Origin: an uncultured Lachnospiraceae bacterium
Lineage (GTDB): Bacteria > Bacillota > Clostridia > Lachnospirales > Lachnospiraceae
NCBI GenBank assembly: GCA_902476265.1
Contig: CABSCP010000038.1
Location: 1 to 44,941 of the forward strand
Direction of reading: 5' to 3'
Length of the DNA: 44,941 nt
Shown here: one piece after another, positions 17,086 through 25,016 of the stretch
Layout: each line of letters begins with the position of its first letter
Position numbering within the stretch: position 1 is the first letter of the stretch
Program-made: the position numbers and the translations under genes
Notes under the pieces: model-generated
What the model was told of the DNA's origin: nothing
The model's database searches: none
The model's input: the letters and a program-made list of their open reading frames with translations, nothing else

Positions 17086-18002
17086 AGAAAAAAAGGATTC
17101 TTGATAGGATTAATACCGTAATTCATGATCCGTGGAAAATTATTGTGAACTTGTCTCACCATAATCGTTTCCGTTGGATGAAAGATGAACCGTACCTAAA
17201 ATTTACGTTTAGAGCCAAAATGCATCGAACGCTGGATCTAACTAACCCAGTCACATTAAATGAAAAGTTGCAATGGTTAAAACTGTATGATCGTAAGGAA
17301 ATATATAAAACATATGTTGATAAATTTGCAGTGAGATCTTATATTTCTGATACCATTGGAAGTAATTATCTGGTTCCATTGCTAGGAGTATGGAAATCAT
17401 TTGACGAAATCGATTTAAAAAATTTACCTGAAAAATTTGTGTTAAAGACAACTCATGACTCAGGTGGTGTTGTAATATGTTTAGATAAAAATAAATTTGA
17501 CATCGAATCCGCTAAGAAGAAATTGGAGAGTAGCCTAAAGCATAACTATTTTTATTCTGGGCGAGAATGGCCGTATAAGGAAATTCCGCATCTTATTATT
17601 GGAGAGGCGTTTATGGGAAGCAAAGATAATAGGCCCCCGGATGACTATAAAATATTATGCTTTAATGGTAAGCCAGATAATGTCATGGTTTGTACGGGCA
17701 GAGAAACAGGTAATGTTCGTTTCTTTTTCTTTGATTTTGAGTGGAACTTTTTGAAATATCAATATACGGATGAAAATCTTCCAGACGATTTTACTTTACC
17801 TAAGCCGAAAAATCTTGATGAGATGTATAGGATTGCTAAGACTCTTTCAAAGGATATACCGCTTTCAAGAATAGATCTCTATGAGATTGATGGACGAGTT
17901 TATTTTGGGGAGATTACTCTATTTCCAGATAGCGGATTTGATAATGATATTACATATTTAACGGATTTGTTATTTGGAAAGAAGTTAAAGTTGCCAACGT
18001 GA
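17082..18002 (+). CDS. TupA-like ATP-grasp protein
   Basis: Members of this ATP-grasp family are found in capsule and teichuronopeptide loci and are thought to ligate an amino acid or similar group to a sugar acid; none of this is tested for this protein. The 306-residue sequence shows family blocks: NEKLQWLKLYDRKEIYKTYVDKFAVR, KFVLKTTHDSGGVVIC (nucleotide-binding loop, about residues 122-137), PPDDYKILCFNGKP and RIDLYEIDGRVYFGEITLFPDSGFD, the last holding probable metal-binding acidic residues. Given UDP-GlcA/GalA synthesis in the cluster, an amide on a uronic acid is a plausible product (inference). Confidence 0.82.
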   Translation: MKKKRILDRINTVIHDPWKIIVNLSHHNRFRWMKDEPYLKFTFRAKMHRTLDLTNPVTLNEKLQWLKLYDRKEIYKTYVDKFAVRSYISDTIGSNYLVPLLGVWKSFDEIDLKNLPEKFVLKTTHDSGGVVICLDKNKFDIESAKKKLESSLKHNYFYSGREWPYKEIPHLIIGEAFMGSKDNRPPDDYKILCFNGKPDNVMVCTGRETGNVRFFFFDFEWNFLKYQYTDENLPDDFTLPKPKNLDEMYRIAKTLSKDIPLSRIDLYEIDGRVYFGEITLFPDSGFDNDITYLTDLLFGKKLKLPT

Positions 18003-18013
18003 GGAATGGAAAT

Positions 18014-19066
18014 ATGGAAGAAAAGACCAACTTGTTTTACTGTGATGTAATAAAGAATACTATGATGCTCTTAGTTGTTGCCTACCACAGTATGGCTCTT
18101 TGGAATCGTAATATTTGGCTTGTTCCACCGCTTGATCCGGCACCATATTTTACAATATGTGCAGCGTTTTTCAATAATCTCCATATATATACATTCACGT
18201 TTGCATCTGGATATATTTTCTATTTCACTCGATTTGAAAGAACATCAAAGTCCAATTTTTACGAGTCAATGATTAATCGAATAAAGCAACTGATTATTCC
18301 TTACATAGCAGGAGCTTTATTATGGTGTGTTTGGTTTGATATAAGTATAGATTCACTTATTATTAGCGATGTTGTACACAAATACATTTTGGCAGAAAAC
18401 CCGTCTCAGTTATGGTTCTTATTAATGCTGTTTAATGTTTTCTGTATAACATTAGTGTTTAAGGATTTTTTTAGGAAACAAAAAGCGATAGTTGGAGTAT
18501 CTGTTTGTCTTGTTTTGTATCTGATAGGTTTGGTATTAGGAAAAATAAGTCCAAACCTGTTTCAGTTCCAAACAGCATTAAAATTCCTTATTTTTTATTA
18601 TTTGGGATTTAAGTATAGGCAGTTTAAATCTGAAAAACATCAGTTACCAGCTAATAGTGTATTATTAATGGCCTGCTTCGAAATCATTTTGTTCGGCATC
18701 TCGTATTATCTTGACGGATTGCAGGGACTTAACTCGGTTATGAAGGTGGGTGAAATGGCTATTAATCTTTTGCTGCACATAAACGGTCCTTTACTTGTGT
18801 TTGCCTTTTGTGAAAACAATGCTGAAAAGATACAATGTTTATTAGCAAATAGTGTAGTACACCGATGGTTAAAGCAAAGAAGTTACTTGATTTATATATT
18901 TCATCAACAAATGGTTTATATTGTTGTGTTTTTGCTGAATGGCAAAACACATCCAATAGTATTATTCTTGATTAGTTTTTCTATATGTATATTAGTTGCA
19001 GGAACGATTGCATCGATAATATTAAAGATTAAAACATTGAGAATCTTATTTACAGGGAGAACGTAA
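18014..19066 (+). CDS. Membrane acyltransferase (Acyl_transf_3 family)
   Basis: A multi-pass membrane acyltransferase, probably O-acetylating the polysaccharide outside or at the membrane. The protein has about ten hydrophobic segments, an early FYCDVIKNTMMLLVVAYHSMALWN block containing the conserved His after the first helix, and a R-containing cytosolic stretch followed by LWFLLMLFNVFCI. I chose ATG 18014 because GAGG lies about ten bases upstream; a GTG at 17999 would overlap the previous gene and add five residues. Length (350) is typical. Confidence 0.82.
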   Translation: MEEKTNLFYCDVIKNTMMLLVVAYHSMALWNRNIWLVPPLDPAPYFTICAAFFNNLHIYTFTFASGYIFYFTRFERTSKSNFYESMINRIKQLIIPYIAGALLWCVWFDISIDSLIISDVVHKYILAENPSQLWFLLMLFNVFCITLVFKDFFRKQKAIVGVSVCLVLYLIGLVLGKISPNLFQFQTALKFLIFYYLGFKYRQFKSEKHQLPANSVLLMACFEIILFGISYYLDGLQGLNSVMKVGEMAINLLLHINGPLLVFAFCENNAEKIQCLLANSVVHRWLKQRSYLIYIFHQQMVYIVVFLLNGKTHPIVLFLISFSICILVAGTIASIILKIKTLRILFTGRT

Positions 19067-19067
19067 T

Positions 19068-19607
19068 ATGAAACTGATGAATAGATTAGAAAGATTTTTC
19101 GTTGATACAATTGCTCCATCCAATAAGCGAAAAAGAAAATACTTGTGTAAAATGGGCGCAATAATCGGGAGGGGGACTCGGTTTAATTGTAAAACAAACG
19201 CTTTTGGAACAGAACCGTGGTTGATCAGTATTGGAGAGGATTGTTTGATAGCAACTGATGTGCATTTTATTACTCATGACGGTGCAATTAAAGTTTTAAA
19301 TACGTTGGGGTCTTTTGGGAATTCTCAGATGGATAAGATGGGAAGCATCAGAATAGGTAACAATGTTTATATCGGAATGGGCGCGTATATTATGCCAAAT
19401 GTTGTCATTGGTGATAATTGTATCATAGGGGCTAGAGCGATTGTGACTAAAGATATACCGAGCAATTCCGTGGCGGTTGGTGTTCCTGCAAAAGTGATTG
19501 AAACAATTGATGATTATTATCATCATTGTAAGGATACTGTGTTGGATCTAAGCGCGATGACTGAAAGCGAAAAGAAGGAATTCTTAGTTCATAAATATAT
19601 GAAGTAA
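19068..19607 (+). CDS. Hexapeptide-repeat acyltransferase
   Basis: A cytoplasmic trimeric left-handed beta-helix acyltransferase of the maltose/galactoside-acetyltransferase or CatB type. The 179-residue protein has hexapeptide repeats at about residues 100-145 (IRIGNNVYIGMGAYIMPNVVIGDNCIIGARAIVTKDIPSNSVAVGVPAKVI) and the FITHDGAI segment with the likely catalytic His near residue 68. It begins one base after the preceding stop. It is the third putative acyltransferase in the locus, pointing to a heavily modified glycan. Confidence 0.85.
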   Translation: MKLMNRLERFFVDTIAPSNKRKRKYLCKMGAIIGRGTRFNCKTNAFGTEPWLISIGEDCLIATDVHFITHDGAIKVLNTLGSFGNSQMDKMGSIRIGNNVYIGMGAYIMPNVVIGDNCIIGARAIVTKDIPSNSVAVGVPAKVIETIDDYYHHCKDTVLDLSAMTESEKKEFLVHKYMK

Positions 19608-19627
19608 AAGTAGATTGAGGTACTGTT

Positions 19628-20209
19628 TTGCAGAAAATAATAGAAGATGTGCTATATTCTGTGCTTTCCTCTTTATATCAACCATTTTGGCTGGCGCTTG
19701 TTTTAGCTTTTTGTGCTCTTGTAATATCTGATGAGGTTAGTAAGGTAGGTGCAAAGCATTTTATTAAGATATGGAAAGATAGATTCACTAAGAAAGATAA
19801 TCGGTATAAATTCTATTTTTGGTTTTATGCGTCAATGATATTGTATCGTACAGTCTTGAATAGAACATTTTGGAAAAGCCCATTATCTGATGTAATCGGT
19901 GTGTGGGGATTGTATAATTCAAAAGGAGAATTCACAACAGAAATTATTGAGAATTTGTTGCTCTTTGTTCCCTTTTCATTCCTTTTTATGAAAGCATATT
20001 ATAAGAAAAGGAATGAAAAGGTATATTATGGAAAAATGTTTTTTTTGATTAGCAAATTATCGTTTTTTACCAGTTTTGGAATTGAAATGATGCAATTGAT
20101 ATTTCGAGTTGGAACGTGGCAATTGTCGGATCTATTTTTTAATACAATTGGCGGCATGATTGGAGCAATAGGTTATCTTTTATTACAGACTATAAAATAT
20201 AGAAAATGA
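19628..20209 (+). CDS. VanZ-like membrane protein
   Basis: A VanZ-family integral membrane protein of unknown exact role; the founder gives low-level teicoplanin resistance. The 193-residue protein has four or five hydrophobic segments and the two family motifs: ENLLLFVPFSFLF at about residues 113-125 and SFGIEMMQLIFRVGTWQLSDLFFNTIGGMIGAIGYL near the C-terminus (conserved E-x2-Q and D). The start is TTG at 19628 behind a GAGG; no ATG with a good site lies nearby. It is the last intact gene of the capsule operon. Confidence 0.8.
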   Translation: MQKIIEDVLYSVLSSLYQPFWLALVLAFCALVISDEVSKVGAKHFIKIWKDRFTKKDNRYKFYFWFYASMILYRTVLNRTFWKSPLSDVIGVWGLYNSKGEFTTEIIENLLLFVPFSFLFMKAYYKKRNEKVYYGKMFFLISKLSFFTSFGIEMMQLIFRVGTWQLSDLFFNTIGGMIGAIGYLLLQTIKYRK

Positions 20210-20216
20210 AAGGGAG

Positions 20217-20310
20217 TTAAAAAAGGAAGCAACATTTTGGGCATTGGTGCCCCCGATTTTTGTAATTATTATTAGTTTGTTCACGAAAGAGGTCAATCTT
20301 TCTCTTATCG
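20217..20310 (+). pseudogene. N-terminal fragment of NhaC-type antiporter
   Basis: The frame KKEATFWALVPPIFVIIISLFTKEVNLSL (read from 20220) resembles the start of NhaC-family Na+/H+ antiporters (usual form EATFWALVPPIVAIVLALITKEV.LSLFIG). It follows an AGGGAG ribosome-binding site, but the position expected for the start codon reads TTA. The similarity stops at about 20310, where an IS256-like end begins. Only about 30 residues remain, so the identification rests on a short match. Confidence 0.5.
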
Positions 20311-20463
20311 GGAGTTTCCCAAAGATTGTGTAAACCTCTAAACTGATGTAAGATAGAATTACTCAGTTTGGAGGTTTTATTTATGGCAAGGAAAAATGAC
20401 ACACCACAGAAAGCGGCAATGCGGGAACTTATGGGCGGTTGCCTGAAACAGAATAACGTCAAG
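20311..20463 (+). mobile_element. Left-end remnant of an IS256-family element
   Basis: The piece begins with GGGAGTTTCCCAAAGATTGTGTAA, typical of IS256-type ends in Firmicutes, and leads through an AGTTTGGAGG ribosome-binding site to ATG 20383. The first 28 codons (MARKNDTPQKAAMREL, ending CLKQNNVKI) match the N-terminus of IS256 transposases. The rest of the transposase and the right end are absent. The open frame passes directly into the tail of a sigma factor, so the deletion ran from within the transposase into the neighbouring gene. Confidence 0.7.
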
Positions 20464-20466
20464 ATC

Positions 20467-20559
20467 ATTACAGGTACAAAGCCTTCTACGGTCAGGACGC
20501 AGCTGACCCGGGCCAGGCGGAAACTGAAAGATATCATGGAGGGCGAAGAGGATGTTTGA
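20467..20559 (+). pseudogene. C-terminal tail of an ECF sigma factor
   Basis: ITGTKPSTVRTQLTRARRKLKDIMEGEED is the end of region 4 (the DNA-binding helix and the basic R-x-L-x-R-A-R-x-K-L-K stretch) of an ECF sigma factor. Everything upstream is lost, replaced in frame by an IS256 transposase N-terminus. The stop overlaps the start of the anti-sigma gene, the arrangement expected of a sigma/anti-sigma pair. The chimeric frame from 20383 would give a 58-residue peptide of no expected activity. Confidence 0.75.
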
Positions 20560-21266
20560 AGAAAAGTACAGGCGTATGTACGAGCAGATTTCGCCGGATC
20601 AGGAAATGGTGCAGAAATTTCTGTGGGAGGCAGGAAAGAAAGGTAGAAGAGGAGAACGGTATCGTCAGAAAATCAGGCGGCTGGCAGTTTCCGCTGCGGT
20701 TGTGCTGGCGTTTTTTTTATCGGTTCCTGTGATGGCGGCTTATGTGCCGGGAGTCCATATGGCAATTTATACAGTGTTGCCCAACGCAGCCCGGTTTTTT
20801 ACGCCGGTGAAGAAATCCTGCGTTTATGACGGAAGTGAGATTCCTGATCCGGATCCAGCAGTGGGATGGGGAAAAGATCAGGTCGAATAAAATCACTTTT
20901 TATTTCACTGAATTTCTCAGCCATAAAAAGAAGTATGAAGGGCCTCTGGATTATGACCTGACGAAAGCAGAACAAAATGCGGAGACAAAAACGGGATGGA
21001 TTTATGGAAGCGGCGGCCTGGAATATAGGGCGGGGGAGACGGAACAGGAAAATTACGCAGAGTTTCTTGTGCCCCGAAAACCGCTGGAGAGTTTTCCGGT
21101 GGAGGGAATGAACATCACAGGCGCCGGATATGTGGATGGACGGCTCCACATACAGACGGTGATTTACAACAGAATGGAAACGGACAATCACGGTTATGTT
21201 TATCTGCAGGATGGAGAAGGAAATCGAATTTCTCACAGTTACAGCATTTCCACCGCTTTTAAAGAG
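20552..21266 (+). pseudogene. DUF4179-type anti-sigma gene, 5' part
   Basis: The product would be a membrane anti-sigma factor of the DUF4179 type. The start (MFEEKYRRMYEQISPDQEMVQKFLWEAG) is cytoplasmic, followed by one membrane helix (about residues 46-66: LAVSAAVVLAFFLSVPVMAAY) and a PGVHMAIYTVLPNAARFFTPVKKSC extracellular start. At about 20825 the frame shifts and the sequence jumps to FLIRIQQWDGEKIRSNKITFYFTEFLSHKK, with roughly 60 family residues missing. The gene is then interrupted at 21266 by an IS110 element and resumes at 22894. It is doubly inactivated. Confidence 0.8.
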
Positions 21267-21385
21267 CCTGCAAATAAAAAGTCAAGCTAAATTTTGAAGA
21301 ACATTAAAATTTTATACAGATTGAAAAATAGGTATCAAAAAAAGACCGCCAGGTAATGCCGGTTTAGAGAAAAGGTGTATGAAGC

Positions 21386-22606
21386 TTACTCTGACATGGG
21401 CAGGGACGCAAGATATTCTTTCACCCTTCCATAGTAGATGCGCAAAAACTTGTTGGCGCCAGCAGTCATGTAGACGTAGTAAGGCTTGCCCTGTGCACGT
21501 TTTTTGTCCATGAACAGATACACTGCATCATCAGGTTTGGTTTTGATAAGAACGTCCATGACCTGAAACAGAGTTTTCCGTAAAACAGGTGAACCGTGTT
21601 TGGAGGCGTGAACACTCTTCTGGGAATAATCCCCAGATTCATTGACACCGGGATCTACTCCGGCAAATGCAGTGATGGCGCCTTTATGTGTAAACCGAGT
21701 AACATCTCCGATTTCTGCCATTAACTGTGGACCGAGAGATGGCCCAACGCCTTTCATCATCATTACAATCGGGTATTCCGGTAGCTGAGAGGCTGTTTCA
21801 TTCATAAGGGAACGAAGCTGCTCTACGGTCCGGGAAGCAGCGTTTAACTGTTCTACCGCCTGTCTGATCAAGCGTTTGGTAAAGTCATTTTTCGGAAGTA
21901 CAGGAATCAGCTCCTTAGCTGTTCCGTAGATTTCTTCAGCCTTAGATTTACTGAAGTTGTACTTCTTGCGACCGCACCACTTCTGATAGTGGTCGACAAA
22001 TGCGTTTAATGACATTTTACGAACACAATCGACATGCCAGTAGGTGTCAAGGAAATCCACCCATTTTTGACTGCCGTCCTCGCGGGCGGGACTGTCAAAA
22101 TAGGTATTTTCACCCGGATAAGTCTGGTCGATGAGACCAATGAGGTTGTTTTTCATTGCCGTTTTGTGTTTCGTATAGAAATCAAACTGGCGGTTCATTG
22201 TTTTAAGTTGAGCGCGTATTTCGTCCATAAGACTATACTGTTTCAGTTTTGCCCAACTGTCAAGTGCGTATCGCGCGATTTTTATAGAATCGGCTTTGTC
22301 TGTTTTAACTCTCCGGAGGGGATTATCCTGTCCCTGAAAGTTACGGATGATTTGTGGATTAACCGCGCTTACGAAGAAGCCTGCCTGTGATAACTCACGA
22401 GCTACCGGTTCATAGTAACGTCCGGTGCACTCCATGACGATACGTGATTCGCCATCCAAAGCGTTAATAAGATGAACCAAGGATAGGAAACCATTCGATA
22501 AGTGGGGAACATCAAACGGTTTTACAACAACCTTGCCACCCGGACGAAGAACTGCCACTGTGCTCTTTCTTTTGGAAACATCAATACCTACTGCGTTCAA
22601 GTTCAT
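21386..22606 (-). CDS. IS110-family DEDD transposase
   Basis: The recombinase combines an N-terminal RuvC-like DEDD domain (GIDVSKRKS with Asp9; VMECTGRYYEP with the Glu; VKTDKADSIKIA with the last two Asp) and a C-terminal Transposase_20 domain containing GVGPSLGPQLMAEIGDVTRF, AITAFAGVDPGVNESGDY and the conserved Ser in SKHGSPVLRKTLF. The 406-residue length is normal and the frame is intact. GGAGTG about five bases upstream of the ATG is the likely ribosome-binding site. The long upstream non-coding region, not the downstream one, marks the IS110 rather than the IS1111 group. Confidence 0.93.
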   Translation of the reverse strand: MNLNAVGIDVSKRKSTVAVLRPGGKVVVKPFDVPHLSNGFLSLVHLINALDGESRIVMECTGRYYEPVARELSQAGFFVSAVNPQIIRNFQGQDNPLRRVKTDKADSIKIARYALDSWAKLKQYSLMDEIRAQLKTMNRQFDFYTKHKTAMKNNLIGLIDQTYPGENTYFDSPAREDGSQKWVDFLDTYWHVDCVRKMSLNAFVDHYQKWCGRKKYNFSKSKAEEIYGTAKELIPVLPKNDFTKRLIRQAVEQLNAASRTVEQLRSLMNETASQLPEYPIVMMMKGVGPSLGPQLMAEIGDVTRFTHKGAITAFAGVDPGVNESGDYSQKSVHASKHGSPVLRKTLFQVMDVLIKTKPDDAVYLFMDKKRAQGKPYYVYMTAGANKFLRIYYGRVKEYLASLPMSE

Positions 22607-22891
22607 AAAAATGTCACTCCTTTATCTTAGGTTGCAATTGGTCAATACCAGTTTTACTCATTGCCTATTCAATCTACTGTGGTGTGACACGAACGCACCC
22701 CGAAGGGCGGCTCAACCTGCATAAAACGAATGCTGCGAATGAAGAGCTGGTTAGCAGACTTTTTTACGGGCGCAAAGCCCAAGGAGGAATCCGCTATACC
22801 GATTGCTCTTACATTCTAACAGCTTAAGCAACAAGATGGATAATTCCTTACTGGCTGTAAGGAATATTAACCATAAATATATTGTAGTAGG
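22607..22891 (-). ncRNA. Putative IS110 bridge RNA region
   Basis: In IS110-group elements the long upstream non-coding end encodes a bridge RNA with target- and donor-binding loops. Read on the minus strand, a GGGC-TTTGC-GCCC hairpin (22768-22780) is flanked by GGATTCCTCC (22783-22792) on the 5' side and GTAAAAAAG (22759-22767) on the 3' side. The first matches the left target here (AATTCCTC, including the CT core). The second is largely complementary to the sequence right of the core. Further on, TGCAGG (22716-22721) matches the element's own right end (TTTGCAGG-CT), as a donor guide should, and lies next to a TTCG-capped hairpin. A right donor guide is not clear. Boundaries of the RNA are not known. 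Confidence 0.6.
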
Positions 22892-22893
22892 AG

Positions 22894-23064
22894 GAATTTG
22901 GGAGAAAGGATTATCAGGATTTTGTATTTGATGTATCCTGGGAGGAATTGAAAAATTACAGGCTGTATGGGCGGTTCGTCACCGGCGGAGAGTGGACGAA
23001 AGGATTCTGGCAGGTGACCTTCCCGGTGGAAGAAGCTCCGGAAGTGTCTGCAGTGCGGGAGTGA
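22894..23064 (+). pseudogene. DUF4179-type anti-sigma gene, 3' part
   Basis: The frame EFGRKDYQDFVFDVSWEELKNYRLYGRFVTGGEWTKGFWQVTFPVEE, ending at the TGA 23062-23064, is the C-terminus of the anti-sigma protein whose first part ends at 21266. The two halves are joined in frame when the IS110 element is taken out with one AG core retained. No independent start is likely. Confidence 0.82.
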
Positions 23065-23077
23065 GCGGATCACTATT

Positions 23078-24313
23078 TTAATCCTTTCTTCTAAAGCTGC
23101 CTTTGTGAAGGAAAGTGCGCCGAAAGGTAGCGCACTCAGCCGGCAAAACGACGGACCATATCAGGAGAGCCAGCGGCCATGTACCGATCAGCGCAGCAAT
23201 CAGCAGCATCAATAACGGAACCAGATATTTACGGGGATGATGCCATAGGTCGCTTTCGGTTTTCCAGCCGGAGAGGGGATATTTCCACTCCAGAATGACC
23301 GACAAAATGGCGCTTTGGAGAGCAAACAAAATCCCGGTTCCGATATCTGAAAGGCAAATTCCGCCGTTGATAAACTGCCAGCTGCACAGGTAGACGGCGG
23401 CGACAAAACCGTTGACGGCAAAGAGAAAAATGCAGTAATTCCTGAAAAACCGGCCTGCCTGCCCGGGGAGAACACGGATCGCCTGTTCTAAATCTGGGTC
23501 AGCGGACAGCAGCGTACAAAGCGGAGTGTTCAGGCAAAGAACAGCAAAACCGAAAGGCAGGATCGGCAGCTTCTGAAACTCCTTCAAAAGCAGCGGCAGG
23601 AAACAGGCGGCGGCGCAGAGCCCGGCAGTATTGATGCAGTAGTTTTTATTTTCCGTCAGATAACGCACCAGATATACAAATATATTTCCGTTTCGACCGG
23701 TATGTTGTACGGGGCTTTTGGACAGGGCGGCATGGCAGAAAAGGCAGGCATCAGAAAAGTACAGATACAGGACTGCCCCCATCATGCTGGCCAGCCCGGC
23801 AGTCAACACGGCAACCGTCTGGCGGATGAGTAAAATCACGGCAAGGATACCGGCCGCCCAGAGAGCGGGAAATATCGCGTTCCCTTTCCGGAGCATCAGA
23901 AAGGCTGCCGAAGTGACGGCGCAGGCCGTACAGCCGCAGAGAAATGCAGTGGCGATTTCCAGGCCGTTCCATGGGGCGGCGGCAATGAACAGCGACCAGA
24001 CAGGCAGTGTTTTCGTGATCAGGGTATGGGAGCCAATCGCCATCACATAAGAAAATACAAAGTTGTGCTGCTCAAAGGGGAGCAGGAACATTCCCTGCAA
24101 AAGCTCTGCCTGTCGGCGTCCATTTAACATCTGCCACATAATTCCGGAAGTAAAAAAGGTGGAAGTCAGATAGAGAATGAACGGGGCGACGGATAGATTC
24201 AATTGTGCGGCATAGACCGCAAAAAACAGGAGGAAAGCGGCAGCCAGACTTTTTTTTGCACTTTCATAGTTCGCTCCGAACAATTGTTTGGAGAAAGCTT
24301 TAACGGTATTCAT
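23078..24313 (-). CDS. ABC transporter permease (ABC-2-like)
   Basis: An integral membrane protein of 411 residues with about ten hydrophobic segments, ending in a basic RRTFLHKGSFRRKD tail. It overlaps the ATPase gene by 14 bp, which makes it the membrane partner of that ATPase. No sequence motif tells the substrate. The setting (a LytTR/GHKL two-component system just upstream) resembles peptide-sensing or bacteriocin-immunity/export modules, so a peptide or antibiotic is a fair guess. Its 3' end lies 13 bp from the end of the anti-sigma remnant on the opposite strand. Confidence 0.72.
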   Translation of the reverse strand: MNTVKAFSKQLFGANYESAKKSLAAAFLLFFAVYAAQLNLSVAPFILYLTSTFFTSGIMWQMLNGRRQAELLQGMFLLPFEQHNFVFSYVMAIGSHTLITKTLPVWSLFIAAAPWNGLEIATAFLCGCTACAVTSAAFLMLRKGNAIFPALWAAGILAVILLIRQTVAVLTAGLASMMGAVLYLYFSDACLFCHAALSKSPVQHTGRNGNIFVYLVRYLTENKNYCINTAGLCAAACFLPLLLKEFQKLPILPFGFAVLCLNTPLCTLLSADPDLEQAIRVLPGQAGRFFRNYCIFLFAVNGFVAAVYLCSWQFINGGICLSDIGTGILFALQSAILSVILEWKYPLSGWKTESDLWHHPRKYLVPLLMLLIAALIGTWPLALLIWSVVLPAECATFRRTFLHKGSFRRKD

Positions 24314-25010
24314 AATCGGTCAGCACCTCCCGGATATTTTCGGCAGCAATTTCCATGCCGGAGAAACATTTGTCGATTCTGCCATTTTCCAAAACCAGAA
24401 CGTGGTCAGAGGTCAGGCAGATGCTTTCTAAGATATGGGAAGAAAACAGGATTGTTCCATGTTCTCTGTAGCGGTTCATGAGCTGATATAAAAATTCGGT
24501 GCTTTGAAAATCCAGTCCGTTGACGGGTTCATCCAGCAAAAGCAGTTTGGGCTGTAAGGCAAAGGCTGTTATCAGAAAAACTTTTTTCAGATTGCCGGTG
24601 GACAGCTCTTTTAGGAGAACATGAGTATGGTCCTCAAAGTGAAAGCCCTTCACCAATCCGGAAACATCCGGCAGCGGTACGCCGTAGGAGGCAGCCGCAT
24701 ACGCCAGATATTCCTGAAATGTGAAATACGGAAAAGACCGGTCTTCCGCAAATACAATATAACGGCTTCTTTTGAATGCTTCATCGAGAAAAGAGAATGG
24801 TCGGCCTTCCCACAGGGCGCGGTCAAAACGATAGCGGCGCTGTAATCCGGCCATGGTTTTGAGGAAGGTGGTTTTTCCGGCTCCGTTCAGTCCGATCAGC
24901 CCCACAATTTCATTTGTCCCTAAATCCAGTGAAAAATCGGAGAGTACGGGATAGCCTGCGCGATACCAGACGCTCAGATTGCGAAGGGAAAGAAGCGTGG
25001 GATTTTCCAT
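24300..25010 (-). CDS. ABC transporter ATP-binding protein
   Basis: The ATPase subunit of the transporter. The 236-residue protein has Walker A GLNGAGKT at about residues 39-46, a Q-loop region near FAEDRSFPYFTF, an altered signature motif LSTGN (usually LSGGQ), Walker B LLLLDEP followed by VNGLDF, and the switch His in LFSSHILES. It starts six bases after the micro-protein gene and overlaps the permease. GTP/ATP use and pairing with the permease follow from family and overlap. Confidence 0.88.
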   Translation of the reverse strand: MENPTLLSLRNLSVWYRAGYPVLSDFSLDLGTNEIVGLIGLNGAGKTTFLKTMAGLQRRYRFDRALWEGRPFSFLDEAFKRSRYIVFAEDRSFPYFTFQEYLAYAAASYGVPLPDVSGLVKGFHFEDHTHVLLKELSTGNLKKVFLITAFALQPKLLLLDEPVNGLDFQSTEFLYQLMNRYREHGTILFSSHILESICLTSDHVLVLENGRIDKCFSGMEIAAENIREVLTDYEYR

Positions 25011-25016
25011 ACCGTA

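Larger units (their letters stand above)
21265..22893 (-). mobile_element. Complete IS110-family insertion sequence
   Basis: The element carries one DEDD transposase on the minus strand. I place its ends at the AG dinucleotides 21265-21266 and 22892-22893 (CT when read along the element, the core of studied IS110-type elements). Removing everything between one AG and the other makes the split anti-sigma gene read in frame again (TAFKE joined to EFGRKDYQDFVF). The resulting size is 1627 bp. There are no terminal inverted repeats, as usual in this family. The first 55 bases of the + strand right end occur again, identical, at 44887-44941. Confidence 0.88.

Noticed and set aside
20228..20262. 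Terminator after the VanZ-like gene (GGGCA/TGCCC followed by ATTTTT)
   Set aside because: The stem is only five base pairs, and the same bases are better explained as codons of the NhaC-like fragment.
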